Below, piece after piece: positions 23,899 to 33,158 of a DNA stretch of 64,000 bases. Below the pieces are notes generated by a model. The model worked only from the letters and a program-made list of their open reading frames with translations. It ran no database searches and was not told where the DNA came from. Numbering within the stretch: position 1 is the first letter of the stretch; every line of letters begins with the position of its first letter. The DNA is from Microsaccharimonas sp964523145 (GTDB lineage Bacteria > Patescibacteriota > Saccharimonadia > Saccharimonadales > Saccharimonadaceae): positions 1-64,000 of the forward strand of contig CAZFYB010000003.1 in assembly GCA_964523145.1 (NCBI GenBank). The letters run 5' to 3'. The position numbers were made by a program, and so were the translations under genes.

Positions 23899-25335
23899 AT
23901 GTCACGTCGTAATTCTAAACTCTATAGCCTCATCTTAATCCTTGTTGATGCACTAGTATTAATTGCGGCCTTCGTCATTGCATACGTAGCCCGCGTGCAA
24001 TACGACCCTCGCCCACTTTTACATAATATTTACGCCTATGATTACCTGTTCGCGTTCCTACTCATTATTCCGCTATGGATCGGGGTATTTGCCCTCATTG
24101 GCTTATACCAACCAAAAACCTACAACCGCCGCTTAGTTGAGTGGAGTAAAATTGCCGTTGGTTCGTTTATCGGAATCCTCCTTATTATCGGCTGGGAATA
24201 CATCAGCGAAAAGAATATCTTACCTGCTCGCCTGGTCGCGGTATACGCCTTAGTTGCTTCGTTCCTACTGATCGTATTTGTGCGTGAAATCATGCGCCTG
24301 ATTCGTACTATCAGTTACCGTTACGGCAAGGGGATTAAGCGCGTGCTGTTAATTGGTGCTTCAGATGCAACCAGTGACATCGCCTTCAGCCTTAACGATA
24401 CACGTCGCAGTGGCTATGAAGTCGTAGCAATTGCTGGACCTAAAAAGTTCATCCCGCTTCGTTCAAACGCCATACACTACTCAACACCCGAGCTCGCCTT
24501 GAAACAGATTAACGAACTGGGCGTCACTGCTATTATTCAAACTGACCTTTACGAAAACCCTGAACGTAATCAAAAAATCCTTTCAGCTTGTCAAACGCAC
24601 CATATTGATTACAGCTTTATACCAGGCGAATCAGAATTCTACTCCGGTAAAAATACCGTTGATGTATTCTTGGGCTACCCAATGATTACGGTATACCAAA
24701 CACCCCTTGTTGGCTGGGGTGCAATTGTAAAACGCATATTCGACTTTATCGTTAGCCTTTTACTTATCATTATCCTATCGCCGTTCTTTTTGATCATCTG
24801 GGTCATCAAAAAACTCGCAGACCGAGGCCCGGCGTTTTACATTAGCCGCCGCTTAAGTCGTTTCTCTGAACCAATTGGACTGATTAAATTCCGTAGCATG
24901 GGCGCTCAGTATGGCAGTAAAGATGCTGCCGAAGACTTTCGCACTATGGGCCGCGAAGATCTCGCGAAAGAGTACGAGCTCAACCGTAAAGTTGAAAACG
25001 ACCCTCGCATTACCAAGTTTGGTACATTCCTTCGCCGAACCTCTATCGATGAATTGCCTCAGCTCATAAACGTACTCCGTGGCGACATTAGCTTAGTGGG
25101 CCCTCGCCCTATCCTTCCGCAAGAAGTTCATATGGCTCGTGGCCGAACCGCACTACTACACAGCGTTAAATCAGGTATGACAGGCTTATGGCAAGTATCA
25201 GGTCGTAGCGAATTGAGTTTTGAAGACCGTATTGAACTTGAACTATTTTACGCCCAAAACTGGACCTTCTGGTTAGATATTAAAATCTTGTTTAAAACCT
25301 TCTGGGTAGTGGTCCGAGGCCGAGGGGCAAAATAA
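23899..25335 (+). CDS. WcaJ-type undecaprenyl-phosphate sugar-phosphate transferase
   Basis: It has 478 residues. The N-terminal half has four to five membrane segments and a Rossmann-like CoA-binding-type domain (VLLIGASDATSDIAF). The C-terminal catalytic domain (about 275-478) starts with VKRIFDFIVSLLLIIILSPF and has the family signatures KFRSMG, RRTSIDELPQLINVLRGD, SLVGPRPI and TGLWQVSGRSEL. The enzyme links a sugar-1-phosphate to undecaprenyl phosphate and so starts lipid-linked glycan assembly. It is followed three bases after its stop by a GT4 gene, which would add the next sugar. Confidence 0.95.
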   Translation: MSRRNSKLYSLILILVDALVLIAAFVIAYVARVQYDPRPLLHNIYAYDYLFAFLLIIPLWIGVFALIGLYQPKTYNRRLVEWSKIAVGSFIGILLIIGWEYISEKNILPARLVAVYALVASFLLIVFVREIMRLIRTISYRYGKGIKRVLLIGASDATSDIAFSLNDTRRSGYEVVAIAGPKKFIPLRSNAIHYSTPELALKQINELGVTAIIQTDLYENPERNQKILSACQTHHIDYSFIPGESEFYSGKNTVDVFLGYPMITVYQTPLVGWGAIVKRIFDFIVSLLLIIILSPFFLIIWVIKKLADRGPAFYISRRLSRFSEPIGLIKFRSMGAQYGSKDAAEDFRTMGREDLAKEYELNRKVENDPRITKFGTFLRRTSIDELPQLINVLRGDISLVGPRPILPQEVHMARGRTALLHSVKSGMTGLWQVSGRSELSFEDRIELELFYAQNWTFWLDIKILFKTFWVVVRGRGAK

Positions 25336-25337
25336 GC

Positions 25338-26468
25338 GTGGCAACTAAAGCTCCTAAAATCGTTATAGTGCACGACTGGCTTACTAATATGGGTGGGGCA
25401 GAGCCGTTAGTACTAGAAATCCACAAACTATTCCCCAAAGCTCCGATTTATACTTCTGTATACGATGCCAAGCACATGCCCGCCTTTAAAGGTATTGATG
25501 TACGCACTACCGACCTCCAGGAAGCCCTGCCGAAGTCATTACGCTACAAACACGTGCTGTGGCCGGTTATGCGCGCCAAAGCCTTCCGTAGCCTCGATCT
25601 ATCGGCATTTGATATTATTATCAGTAGCTCAAGCGCCGAAGCAAAATCGGTTCGTAAAACCCGCCCTGGCCAAGTACATATTGCCTACATTCATACCCCG
25701 CCGCGCTATTACTGGAGCCACTACGAAGAATTCCGTAAAGAATTTAACTTTGGCCCCTTAACATTTTTGATCCGGCCGTTTATTCCTTTTTTTGTAAAGC
25801 GCATGCGCAAGCTCGACCTTGAATCAGTGCAAGACATTGATGTTTTTATCGCCAATTCAACTGTTACTCAAGAGCGTATTAAAAAGTATTACAACAAACC
25901 AAGCACCGTTATTTACCCACCGGTTGATGTTGACCGTTTTACGCCACCACCAAAAGGTGAGCGTAGCGGCTACATTTTATGGGGCCGCCATGTACCGTAT
26001 AAGCGATTTGGTTTAGCAATAGAAGCCGCTAATACTTTAGGTGTACCTTTAACTGTTGTAGGTACCGGGCCTGATACGCCTCGATTAAAAAAGCTTGCTG
26101 GCCCCACCGTGCAGTTTACTGGGCGGGTGAGTGATGATGAATTAGTTCGTCTGGCTCAATCGGCCAAAGCATTCTTATTCCCTAACGAAGAAGATTTCGG
26201 TATTTCAGCCGTTGAAGCCTTAGCCGCCGGAACACCGGTCATTGCCTATGCAAAAGGTGGCGCCTTAGACATCGTACAAGACGGCGAAACCGGTGTGTTG
26301 TTTAAAGAACAATCCATTGATAGTTTAGTAAAGGCAATGCAACGATTTGAAACAATGAACTTTTTACCAGCAACGTTGCATCGAAAAGCTAAGAAGTTTG
26401 ATAAGGGATTTTTCGCAACGAAGATTGCGAAGATCGTTGCCGATCACTCCCCTCGCCCTCGTTTGTAG
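25338..26468 (+). CDS. GT4 glycosyltransferase (WbaZ/mannosyltransferase-like)
   Basis: It has 376 residues from GTG 25338, two bases after the upstream stop codon. The N-terminus IVIVHDWLTNMGGAE and the YIHTPPRYYW region are typical of WbaZ-type GT4 enzymes. The donor domain has YILWGRHVPYKRFGLAIEAA and the E-x7-E segment PNEEDFGISAVEALAAGTPV. It probably adds the second sugar, perhaps mannose, to the lipid carrier loaded by the WcaJ-type enzyme. A phosphomannomutase gene lies just downstream on the other strand, in line with GDP-mannose use, which is inference. Confidence 0.9.
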   Translation: MATKAPKIVIVHDWLTNMGGAEPLVLEIHKLFPKAPIYTSVYDAKHMPAFKGIDVRTTDLQEALPKSLRYKHVLWPVMRAKAFRSLDLSAFDIIISSSSAEAKSVRKTRPGQVHIAYIHTPPRYYWSHYEEFRKEFNFGPLTFLIRPFIPFFVKRMRKLDLESVQDIDVFIANSTVTQERIKKYYNKPSTVIYPPVDVDRFTPPPKGERSGYILWGRHVPYKRFGLAIEAANTLGVPLTVVGTGPDTPRLKKLAGPTVQFTGRVSDDELVRLAQSAKAFLFPNEEDFGISAVEALAAGTPVIAYAKGGALDIVQDGETGVLFKEQSIDSLVKAMQRFETMNFLPATLHRKAKKFDKGFFATKIAKIVADHSPRPRL

Positions 26469-26503
26469 TTTGACTTTTTCTAATTAGTTGTTCTAATTAT
26501 TAT

Positions 26504-27259
26504 TTAAGTAGTTGCGGCAATAATATTTTTAAGTTCTTGAACGGTATCTTCCCACCTCGTAACCTCAATACTATCAATCCCCATCGCCTTTACTGGATAG
26601 TCATTACCGCCCTCTTGCAGCTTATCCCCAAAAAACAGAATATCTTCTTTTTGTATATCAAGCGCCTCAATTAACTTTCGCATTCCGTAGGCCTTATCAA
26701 TACCTACTTTCGTTACATCAATTGAGGTCGTTCCGCCAGCGCGAACTTCCAATCCTGGCAGGCTTTTCGCCGCTAAGTCCCTAATGGCAATTTTCTTTTT
26801 ACCATCAGCGTCCCAGGCATATTTATCTTCAGGCGTAGCTTGTTGCCCTAAAGCCGAATAGGTAATCTGACTATCACGATCTTCAATAATTTCACCGGCC
26901 GGGCTTTCTTCCCAATATCCAAGCTGTTTTGCCGATACTTCAAGTACTTGAGTAATAAGAGCTTTCTGTTCAGCCGTAAGGTCCTCGGCATACTGCAGTT
27001 GCCAATCATTTAATTCCTCATCGTAACGGTAGTAACGTGTGCCACAGGTAGGCATTAGATGAAGCCGGCGTAGTTGTGAACCATTCAGTTGTAAACGATC
27101 GGTAATTTGAAGTTTAAACTGCTCAAACTTCCCCCCGGAAATAACGCACACATCGTAAAAATCAAGAATCTTTGACAATACCTCGACCATCTCATCACTA
27201 ATCGGTGATTTGGTCACTGCTAAAGTATCGTCTAAATCAAACGCTAAAACTTTTTTCAT
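26504..27259 (-). CDS. Eukaryote-type phosphomannomutase (HAD IIB family)
   Basis: I use ATG 27259 (251 aa), preceded by AGAGG. HAD motifs run in order: AFDLDDTL with nucleophile Asp8 and Asp10, VISGGKFEQF, LMPTCGTRYYRY, GEIIEDRDSQITYSALGQQA, GTTSIDVTKVGIDKAYG, and FFGDKLQEGGNDYPV with the metal-binding Asp. This matches the PMM1/PMM2 family, not the ManB alpha-D-phosphohexomutase family usual in bacteria. The reaction is mannose-6-phosphate to mannose-1-phosphate. Operon order is glmS, cytidylyltransferase-fold gene, PMM, so it feeds nucleotide-sugar synthesis. Horizontal origin is possible but not tested. Confidence 0.88.
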   Translation of the reverse strand: MKKVLAFDLDDTLAVTKSPISDEMVEVLSKILDFYDVCVISGGKFEQFKLQITDRLQLNGSQLRRLHLMPTCGTRYYRYDEELNDWQLQYAEDLTAEQKALITQVLEVSAKQLGYWEESPAGEIIEDRDSQITYSALGQQATPEDKYAWDADGKKKIAIRDLAAKSLPGLEVRAGGTTSIDVTKVGIDKAYGMRKLIEALDIQKEDILFFGDKLQEGGNDYPVKAMGIDSIEVTRWEDTVQELKNIIAATT

Positions 27260-27269
27260 TATTACCTCT

Positions 27270-27707
27270 TTATTTTGCATGCCCAAGTGCTTGGTTAATT
27301 CGGGTAGATGAGTCAGCCTTGTTATCACCCCCTACACCAAATACCATTTCGATATTATGTTTGCGGCAAATCACCCCTTCAGGAATTGCCTTTTCAGAAT
27401 CTCGATCACCACCATTGGCAAAAATTAAGTCATCCTCAGGATATTTATTCGCTAATGCTTCAAGTGATTTAATCACCGTAGGGTCATCATCAAGTGCAAC
27501 AATAACCTCATCAACATGCCGAAGTGCCGCTATTACCCGCGCCCGATTATCTTCTGGCAAAATTATTTGATCTTTCTTCATCACTTGCTGAATATCGTTA
27601 TTCACAATTACTACAAGCCTATCGCCTAAATTCCTTGCCCCCTCGATCATATCAAGATGCCCACCATGCAAAGGATTAAAAAATCCACTTACAATTACAG
27701 TTTTCAT
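27270..27707 (-). CDS. Cytidylyltransferase-fold nucleotidyltransferase
   Basis: It has 145 residues with the HIGH-like motif HGGH in FFNPLHGGHLDMIEGA and the terminal GGDNKADSST, which takes the place of the ISST(K) signature. These mark the small nucleotidyltransferase family that includes glycerol-3-phosphate cytidylyltransferase, RfaE2/HldE and FAD synthetase-like enzymes. AAGGAG lies before ATG 27707. It sits between glmS and the phosphomannomutase, so it may activate a sugar- or polyol-phosphate. Substrate is unknown. Confidence 0.8.
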   Translation of the reverse strand: MKTVIVSGFFNPLHGGHLDMIEGARNLGDRLVVIVNNDIQQVMKKDQIILPEDNRARVIAALRHVDEVIVALDDDPTVIKSLEALANKYPEDDLIFANGGDRDSEKAIPEGVICRKHNIEMVFGVGGDNKADSSTRINQALGHAK

Positions 27708-27715
27708 ACAACTCC

Positions 27716-29536
27716 TTATTCTACCGTTACACTTTTAGCCAAGTTACGTGGCTGGTCAACGTTATTACCCTTAGCTACTGCAACATAATATGCAAATAAT
27801 TGCTGGAACACGTTTAGTACAAGTGGTGCAAGTAATTCGAGTCCAGATTCAATCCGGACCACTGTTTCTGCGTCAACTTCTTTAGGACTATCCGTTATAG
27901 CAAGTATATGTCCGCCGCGCGCATTAACCTCTGCTAACCCGCTCACAGATTTATCAAATAACCAGTCATTCAGTACTAAGAAGACTTCAAAAAAACGATC
28001 ATCAACAAGCGCAAGAGTACCATGCTTTAGCTCACCGGTTGGGTAGCCATCAGAGTGAATGTATGATATTTCTTTAAGTTTCAATGAGCCTTCAAGTGCT
28101 GTTGGATACGCAGTGTCACGTCCCAAATAAAGTGCGTGGTCGTATTGGGCATACTTTGTTGCAACTTCCTTAGCTTCTTCATTGTAGTTTGCTAAAACAA
28201 ATTCAATCGCTTCTGGTAATCGTGAAAGTTCATCAACATACTTAGCGGTTGTTTCAAGCCCTGCGCCCTTAGCTTGAGCCACCTGAATACCAAACATAAC
28301 CATAGCCGAAACCTGTGAAGTAAATGCCTTTGTGCTTGCGACGGAAATCTCTGGACCTGCGTGCACATAAATACCACCGTCAACTTCACGAGCGATCGTT
28401 GAGCCGACTGCATTTATAATACCAAGCGTCTTTACACCCCTTTGTTTAATCTCACGTAGACATGCCAATGTATCAGCTGTTTCACCAGATTGAGACACAA
28501 CTAAGGCAACAGTATTCTTAGGTAAATGGAAAGAGCGATACCTAAATTCAGATGCGACCACAACATCAACGGTCAAGCCATCAACAAGCTTCTCAAGATA
28601 ATATGAAGCTAATAGGCCAGCATAGTAAGCTGTCCCACACCCAACAATAGTGACGTGTTCAATTTCACGCAACTCTTCTGTACTAAGATTTAAGCCACCG
28701 AGTCTCACTTTTTTCTCCCCAAGTACTAAACGACCATTAAGAGTTGATCGTAATGAAGCTGGTTGGTCGTTAATTTCTTTCAACAAGAAGTGGTCATAGC
28801 CTTGCTTTTGAATTGCCTGCATATCAACTTCAATCGTCTCGACCTTCGCTGAAATTGGCTGTGCCGCTAGGTCACGAAGTTCAATATCACCGGCGCGGCA
28901 AACTGCTAATTCGCCATCATTTAAGTAAATTGCCCGAGTTGTGTGCCCTACAAGCGCGGATGCATCGCTGGCGATAAGTGTTTCGTCATCACCAACACCA
29001 ATAATCAACGGGCTACCTGCTCGAGCTACCACCACTTCGTCTGGCTTTCGAGTAGAAATAACTGCAATACCATACGTACCAGCAACTAATTTAAGCGCCT
29101 GAGCGACCGCATCAATTAGCTCAGTTTTTTCATCGTACAATGAATTAATAAGTGCAGCCAGTACCTCGGTATCTGTGTCACTAACAAACTCGTGGTCTTT
29201 CAGCTCGGCTTTTAACTCCTTATAGTTTTCAATAATGCCATTGTGAACAAGGTAAATATCCCCAGCTTTGTGTGGGTGTGCATTTCTCTCAGATGGAATG
29301 CCATGTGTTGCCCAGCGAGTGTGACCTATACCAATTCCATCCTCATGCTTATTCGTTTCAACAAGTGCATCTAGCTCAGCTACCTTACCTTTAGCGCGTA
29401 ATAAGGTTGGTGCTCCTGTGGTATCTAGCGTAATAATACCCGATGAATCGTATCCTCGGTACTCAAGACGGCGCAAACCTCCTGTCAATATGCTTTGGGC
29501 ATTTCTGCCTCCTATATATCCAACGATTCCGCACAT
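27716..29536 (-). CDS. glmS: Glutamine-fructose-6-phosphate aminotransferase
   Basis: It has 606 residues, the usual GlmS length. The N-terminal glutaminase begins MCGIVGYIGG with nucleophile Cys2, then LRRLEYRGYDSSGI and HTRWATHG. Two SIS domains follow (GCGTAYYAG, VSQSGETADT, LGRDTAYPTALEG), and the C-terminus ends LAKSVTVE, as in the family. It makes glucosamine-6-phosphate, the entry to UDP-GlcNAc for peptidoglycan and surface glycans. AGAAGGGG lies eight bases before the ATG. No glmS ribozyme is visible in the short upstream region. It leads an operon with two sugar-activation genes. Confidence 0.98.
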   Translation of the reverse strand: MCGIVGYIGGRNAQSILTGGLRRLEYRGYDSSGIITLDTTGAPTLLRAKGKVAELDALVETNKHEDGIGIGHTRWATHGIPSERNAHPHKAGDIYLVHNGIIENYKELKAELKDHEFVSDTDTEVLAALINSLYDEKTELIDAVAQALKLVAGTYGIAVISTRKPDEVVVARAGSPLIIGVGDDETLIASDASALVGHTTRAIYLNDGELAVCRAGDIELRDLAAQPISAKVETIEVDMQAIQKQGYDHFLLKEINDQPASLRSTLNGRLVLGEKKVRLGGLNLSTEELREIEHVTIVGCGTAYYAGLLASYYLEKLVDGLTVDVVVASEFRYRSFHLPKNTVALVVSQSGETADTLACLREIKQRGVKTLGIINAVGSTIAREVDGGIYVHAGPEISVASTKAFTSQVSAMVMFGIQVAQAKGAGLETTAKYVDELSRLPEAIEFVLANYNEEAKEVATKYAQYDHALYLGRDTAYPTALEGSLKLKEISYIHSDGYPTGELKHGTLALVDDRFFEVFLVLNDWLFDKSVSGLAEVNARGGHILAITDSPKEVDAETVVRIESGLELLAPLVLNVFQQLFAYYVAVAKGNNVDQPRNLAKSVTVE

Positions 29537-29595
29537 ATTTTATACCCCTTCTGTAGATTTACTGTCGTATATTCCAAGATAAAATATCTATCTTC

Positions 29596-29601
29596 ATTAT
29601 A
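29596..29601 (-). promoter_or_regulatory. -10 box of the glmS operon
   Basis: TATAAT on the minus strand lies 59 bases before ATG 29536. The predicted leader can form a small AAGATA/TATCTT hairpin before the ribosome-binding site. No ribozyme or known riboswitch was recognised. Confidence 0.5.
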
Positions 29602-29649
29602 ACCCATTCAGCTATATCAAATTACCACTGAATTACTCATGAGTAGCTG

Positions 29650-30156
29650 TTAGCTTGTTATTTTCAAGACAGCCATTTTAAACCTATCAATGATCGGCTT
29701 TTGTTCTTCTATAAAATTACTAGGTAGTTCATCAATACTAAAAAAGCTTAGATCACCATTTTCTTGAATGTTACTAAAATTAAGCATATGTTCAAGCGTT
29801 AGGCCATTACCTCTTTTGTATGGGACGATGTTCACGCTAAACAATTCTGGTGTAGCACCTTTTGGTTTCTTAAACTCATTAGCAAACAACCTATCAAAAG
29901 CATCTTCAAGTTTTTGATCGATAGGTCGCAGAACCGTACCCGGGATATGCCATTGATTTGGCCAAAACGTATCATCTGGCGGTCTTTGCAATAGACCCAC
30001 AGTGATGATTCCTTCTATAAAACGATATGGGATCATTTCAATGGCAGGATATACCGAGACTCGGGCCACAGCATCAAAGACCTCTTTTGACAAATACCCA
30101 GGAGTACATTCATTCAAAAGACCTACGAGTTCAATATTACGATCTTTATCGACCAT
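29650..30156 (-). CDS. Nudix-fold-like protein with a degenerate Nudix box
   Basis: I use ATG 30156 (168 aa), which overlaps the end of the isomerase gene by 11 bases. The chain has the layout of a Nudix protein: ITVGLLQRPPDDTFWPNQWH and IPGTVLRPIDQKLEDAFDRL line up where the Nudix strand and helix should be. The catalytic REUXEE residues are missing. It may be a binding protein that has lost hydrolase activity, or a different family. It is the last gene of the minus-strand run that starts at 33963. Function is unknown. Confidence 0.55.
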   Translation of the reverse strand: MVDKDRNIELVGLLNECTPGYLSKEVFDAVARVSVYPAIEMIPYRFIEGIITVGLLQRPPDDTFWPNQWHIPGTVLRPIDQKLEDAFDRLFANEFKKPKGATPELFSVNIVPYKRGNGLTLEHMLNFSNIQENGDLSFFSIDELPSNFIEEQKPIIDRFKMAVLKITS

Positions 30157-30964
30157 AGATATCTTGAACAAACTTAACAGCAGTCTCAACGCGCTGAAGG
30201 TTTTCCCCAACGTCTCCTGGGCGCATTTCAATAGACACTAGCCCATCGTAGTTAATTTCTTTTAATGCTTCGGCTGCTGCCTCGTGTGGTATAACCCCAC
30301 CTGGCTCAACCATACCTAGCATCGGGGCACTTACGTGATAGTGTTTTAATACAGCAGCGGCGTTTTTTATAGATTCACTAATATCATCACCAGCAAGTGA
30401 CATACACGCTGTATCAAGGTGTAATCCAAAGCCATCTTTATTAATATTGTTAACAAGTGCAGTACCTTCGGCAGCATTAGTAACAAAATCACAGCTATAC
30501 TGCGGTGCATTCGGTTCTAAGCACAAAACTACACTGTGCTTTTCAGCAACCTCAGCCAATTCAGCAAAGAAATCTGCAGCAATGGTATTAGCTTCGTCTA
30601 TAGACATATCACCTTTTTGACGGTTCTTTGGTGAACCAAACACTAACTTTTTTGCACCCATTACACCGGCGAGCCGTAAGAACTCTGACATATAAGTAAT
30701 TGTTTCTTGACGGTTTTCTTGGCTTTCAAAGATTTTTAAATCAGGCCGTGCGAACAGCATCGACTGAAATGCCGAAACCGTAATACCTTTGCCCGCCCAC
30801 CACTTTACATATTCGAGCGCCTCTTCATCAGATATCGTAGTTGGATCATCCCAACGTTTCGTTGGTGCAATTTCTATGTGCTTCACACCGAGTTCAGCTA
30901 ATTTATCGGCAATTTCTGCTTCTTCTTCATTAGTCCAGGCGATATTTGATACAGCAATATTCAT
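30146..30964 (-). CDS. Sugar phosphate isomerase/epimerase (AP endonuclease 2-like TIM barrel)
   Basis: This 272-residue TIM barrel of the xylose-isomerase-like superfamily has LGVKHIEIAPTKRWDD, SAFQSMLFARPDLKIF, VLCLEPNAPQYSCDF (metal-binding Glu), FGLHLDTACMSLAG and LVSIEMRPGD (second Glu). Members isomerise or epimerise sugars and polyols with a divalent metal. It lies two bases after the NAD-dependent epimerase gene and overlaps the Nudix-like gene. A role in making an unusual sugar for the surface glycan is inferred. Confidence 0.85.
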   Translation of the reverse strand: MNIAVSNIAWTNEEEAEIADKLAELGVKHIEIAPTKRWDDPTTISDEEALEYVKWWAGKGITVSAFQSMLFARPDLKIFESQENRQETITYMSEFLRLAGVMGAKKLVFGSPKNRQKGDMSIDEANTIAADFFAELAEVAEKHSVVLCLEPNAPQYSCDFVTNAAEGTALVNNINKDGFGLHLDTACMSLAGDDISESIKNAAAVLKHYHVSAPMLGMVEPGGVIPHEAAAEALKEINYDGLVSIEMRPGDVGENLQRVETAVKFVQDIYGR

Positions 30965-30966
30965 AA

Positions 30967-31734
30967 CTAAGCCGCTTTTTCACGGTCAACAAATGCTTTT
31001 ATATCAGCAAGTACTTGTTGTTTCGTGTAAAGGTAAGTGCCTTCACCGCTATACACGTCAGCATATTTACTGTGCATGTCCCAAAACGCTGGCTTCACAT
31101 CTTGAGGGGCATTCGTAAATTCGACACCGAATGCTTCACGAGCCACCTCTTCGGTACTTACGGGCGGCGTTGCAAGGTTTACAACCTCTAAACCATTATC
31201 CAGTGCAACGTTGATATCTTTCCAGATGTTATCAAGGTTGTAGTACTGGTATACCCCGTCCTTATGAATCTTCTCTACGTTATTGTTGTTTAGTAAATCA
31301 AAAATAACATTTTTCTTAAGTCCCTTACCGAAAAGGCCAGGAAGACGCACAATAGTTGTATCAAAGGCTTCGCGGCAGAATTGCTCCAAGTAGTATCGGT
31401 TTAATCCGTAGGGAGTTAGCCCGTCAGTTTCAATAGTGGTATCTTCGTTCGCACCATTGGGGTTCTTGTAAACTCCCACTGTAGAAATAAGTACTAATTT
31501 ACCAATCTTGACGTTCTTAATATGATTAATATAATCATTAATTTCAGCCAAGTCTTTCTCTGGTTCTTGGTTAATACGCCACATTTCAGCACGGTTTGCC
31601 GCACTAACTACAAGATCATATTCTTTACCTTCAATTTCAGCAATGTTCGAGCTGTTATATACGTCATCAAACTTGTGTTGTTCAGCAATATTACCACCAA
31701 CAAATCCTGTATATCCAATTAATGCCGTCTTCAT
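30967..31734 (-). CDS. NAD(P)-dependent sugar epimerase/dehydratase (SDR family)
   Basis: I use ATG 31734 (255 aa, MKTALIGYTGFVGGN) because AGGAG stands seven bases before it, while ATG 31740 is too close. The Rossmann motif GYTGFVGG, the active-site pattern STVGVY followed by YGLNRYYLE (Tyr-x3-Tyr where YxxxK is usual, so the lysine is replaced by Tyr), and VRLPGLFGKG match extended SDRs acting on nucleotide sugars. The altered YxxxK motif suggests changed or lost catalysis. Paired with the TIM-barrel isomerase. Confidence 0.78.
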   Translation of the reverse strand: MKTALIGYTGFVGGNIAEQHKFDDVYNSSNIAEIEGKEYDLVVSAANRAEMWRINQEPEKDLAEINDYINHIKNVKIGKLVLISTVGVYKNPNGANEDTTIETDGLTPYGLNRYYLEQFCREAFDTTIVRLPGLFGKGLKKNVIFDLLNNNNVEKIHKDGVYQYYNLDNIWKDINVALDNGLEVVNLATPPVSTEEVAREAFGVEFTNAPQDVKPAFWDMHSKYADVYSGEGTYLYTKQQVLADIKAFVDREKAA

Positions 31735-31796
31735 ATTCATACTCCTATTCGTCTTTAGCTTCCTTCACTATCTTAGCGAACTCTACATCTATCATC

Positions 31797-33158
31797 TCAT
31801 GTATGAACACGTTTTTCGTAAAATACAAAACTTAGAGCAATAACACATGCAATAACTGGCCAGTAAATATACCTATAGTCGGTCGCAACAACCACTGGAA
31901 TATATGCAGCTATGTAAATAATAGAGGACAGCGCAAGAGCTATGACAATTCCTTTATATTGAAGCTTACTTCTTACAGCATATATTAATAGCCCAATCGA
32001 AAAGATCAGCCAAAACCACACTTTGTAAAATATCGAGAAAACATCGTATGATGCTTTAACGTAATATTGGGCAGATTTTCCAAGCCTAGCATTCACCACC
32101 TCTAAACCTTGTTCGTTTTCATTAATACCCGGGTGCCAAATATATGGATCACCTTGTGAAAAAACAAACCATGAAAATGATTGGAATCGATAAGAAATAT
32201 ATTGTGGGAGGTTTCCAACAACACTTGGAACCCATTCAGTTTTCAGATCATCGTAATAAACTTCGGATACATTCTTTCTGTCGTTATCTGTTGCACAACT
32301 CCAGTATAAATTTACGAATCGTGAGTCATCAATACAACCCTGCACGTTAAGTAGGGAGTTTTTTAACTCATCATTTATATCCATACCTAAGATGTCATCA
32401 TATGAATTTACTGTCACAATATCATCAAGCATTACCGAACTTAGTGGATTTTCCGCTTTAACAAATCTCTCAATTATTGCTTGCGTCCCAGCGAACAAAA
32501 CAAGAAATGCAACGACACTAAATAGAATTACTTTTCGGCTACATCCAAGTACTGCAACTGCAACTACCAATATAGGCACAGCCGCAAATAAAGCGTTATA
32601 TCTCAATAAGGCAGCGTAAAGTATGAGCAATACAATAAGCACTACACAGACTATTCTGATTAATGTACTAAGCGATTTTTTGTAGCACATAATCGCAACA
32701 ATCAGCGCAACGGCCAACAGCAAAGCATACGCCATCTGGACATCTTTCCATAAAACCCCTGATATATTGAAGATAAATGGAATAAAAGGAAGCAAAAATG
32801 GAAGTAACGACAACTTTCGCAAACGCGTTTTTGAGTAAACGATCGCTGCAAATATAAATACCGAAGTCCACAGCATGAGCAATTGAACAATAAGTAGCGA
32901 GCCTACCATGCCAGTCACCTTCATAAGTAACGACCAAACAAATACCATAACCGGCGGATGCCAATCACCCAGAGGTGTTTGTCCACTGGCTTGCATATAC
33001 TGATTCATGCTGTCGTTACTCATATAACCCGGATAGAATACAAAGACGTTTGCGACTAAGCCAATAAAGCCGATCAGTCCAAGGGCCAATACCCAGTGAT
33101 TACGAACCCAGAGGGTTACTGCATTAAATGGTTTTTTACGTTGCTTATTTTTTAGCAT
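31797..33158 (-). CDS. Multi-pass membrane protein, possible GT-C glycosyltransferase
   Basis: I use ATG 33158 (453 aa), which overlaps the upstream GT2 gene by 14 bases; 33176 is an alternative. A basic N-terminus is followed by about 11-12 membrane segments. The first outer loop has FYPGYMSNDSMNQYMQASG and DWHPPVMVF, with an acidic residue and HPP as often seen in GT-C-like proteins of polysaccharide clusters. A large extracytoplasmic domain lies at about 255-355. Assignment to GT-C is based on layout only. Confidence 0.6.
   Translation of the reverse strand: MLKNKQRKKPFNAVTLWVRNHWVLALGLIGFIGLVANVFVFYPGYMSNDSMNQYMQASGQTPLGDWHPPVMVFVWSLLMKVTGMVGSLLIVQLLMLWTSVFIFAAIVYSKTRLRKLSLLPFLLPFIPFIFNISGVLWKDVQMAYALLLAVALIVAIMCYKKSLSTLIRIVCVVLIVLLILYAALLRYNALFAAVPILVVAVAVLGCSRKVILFSVVAFLVLFAGTQAIIERFVKAENPLSSVMLDDIVTVNSYDDILGMDINDELKNSLLNVQGCIDDSRFVNLYWSCATDNDRKNVSEVYYDDLKTEWVPSVVGNLPQYISYRFQSFSWFVFSQGDPYIWHPGINENEQGLEVVNARLGKSAQYYVKASYDVFSIFYKVWFWLIFSIGLLIYAVRSKLQYKGIVIALALSSIIYIAAYIPVVVATDYRYIYWPVIACVIALSFVFYEKRVHT

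Noticed and set aside
29537..29649. glmS ribozyme upstream of glmS
   Set aside because: The region is short, AT-rich and lacks the conserved ribozyme core; only a small hairpin is seen.
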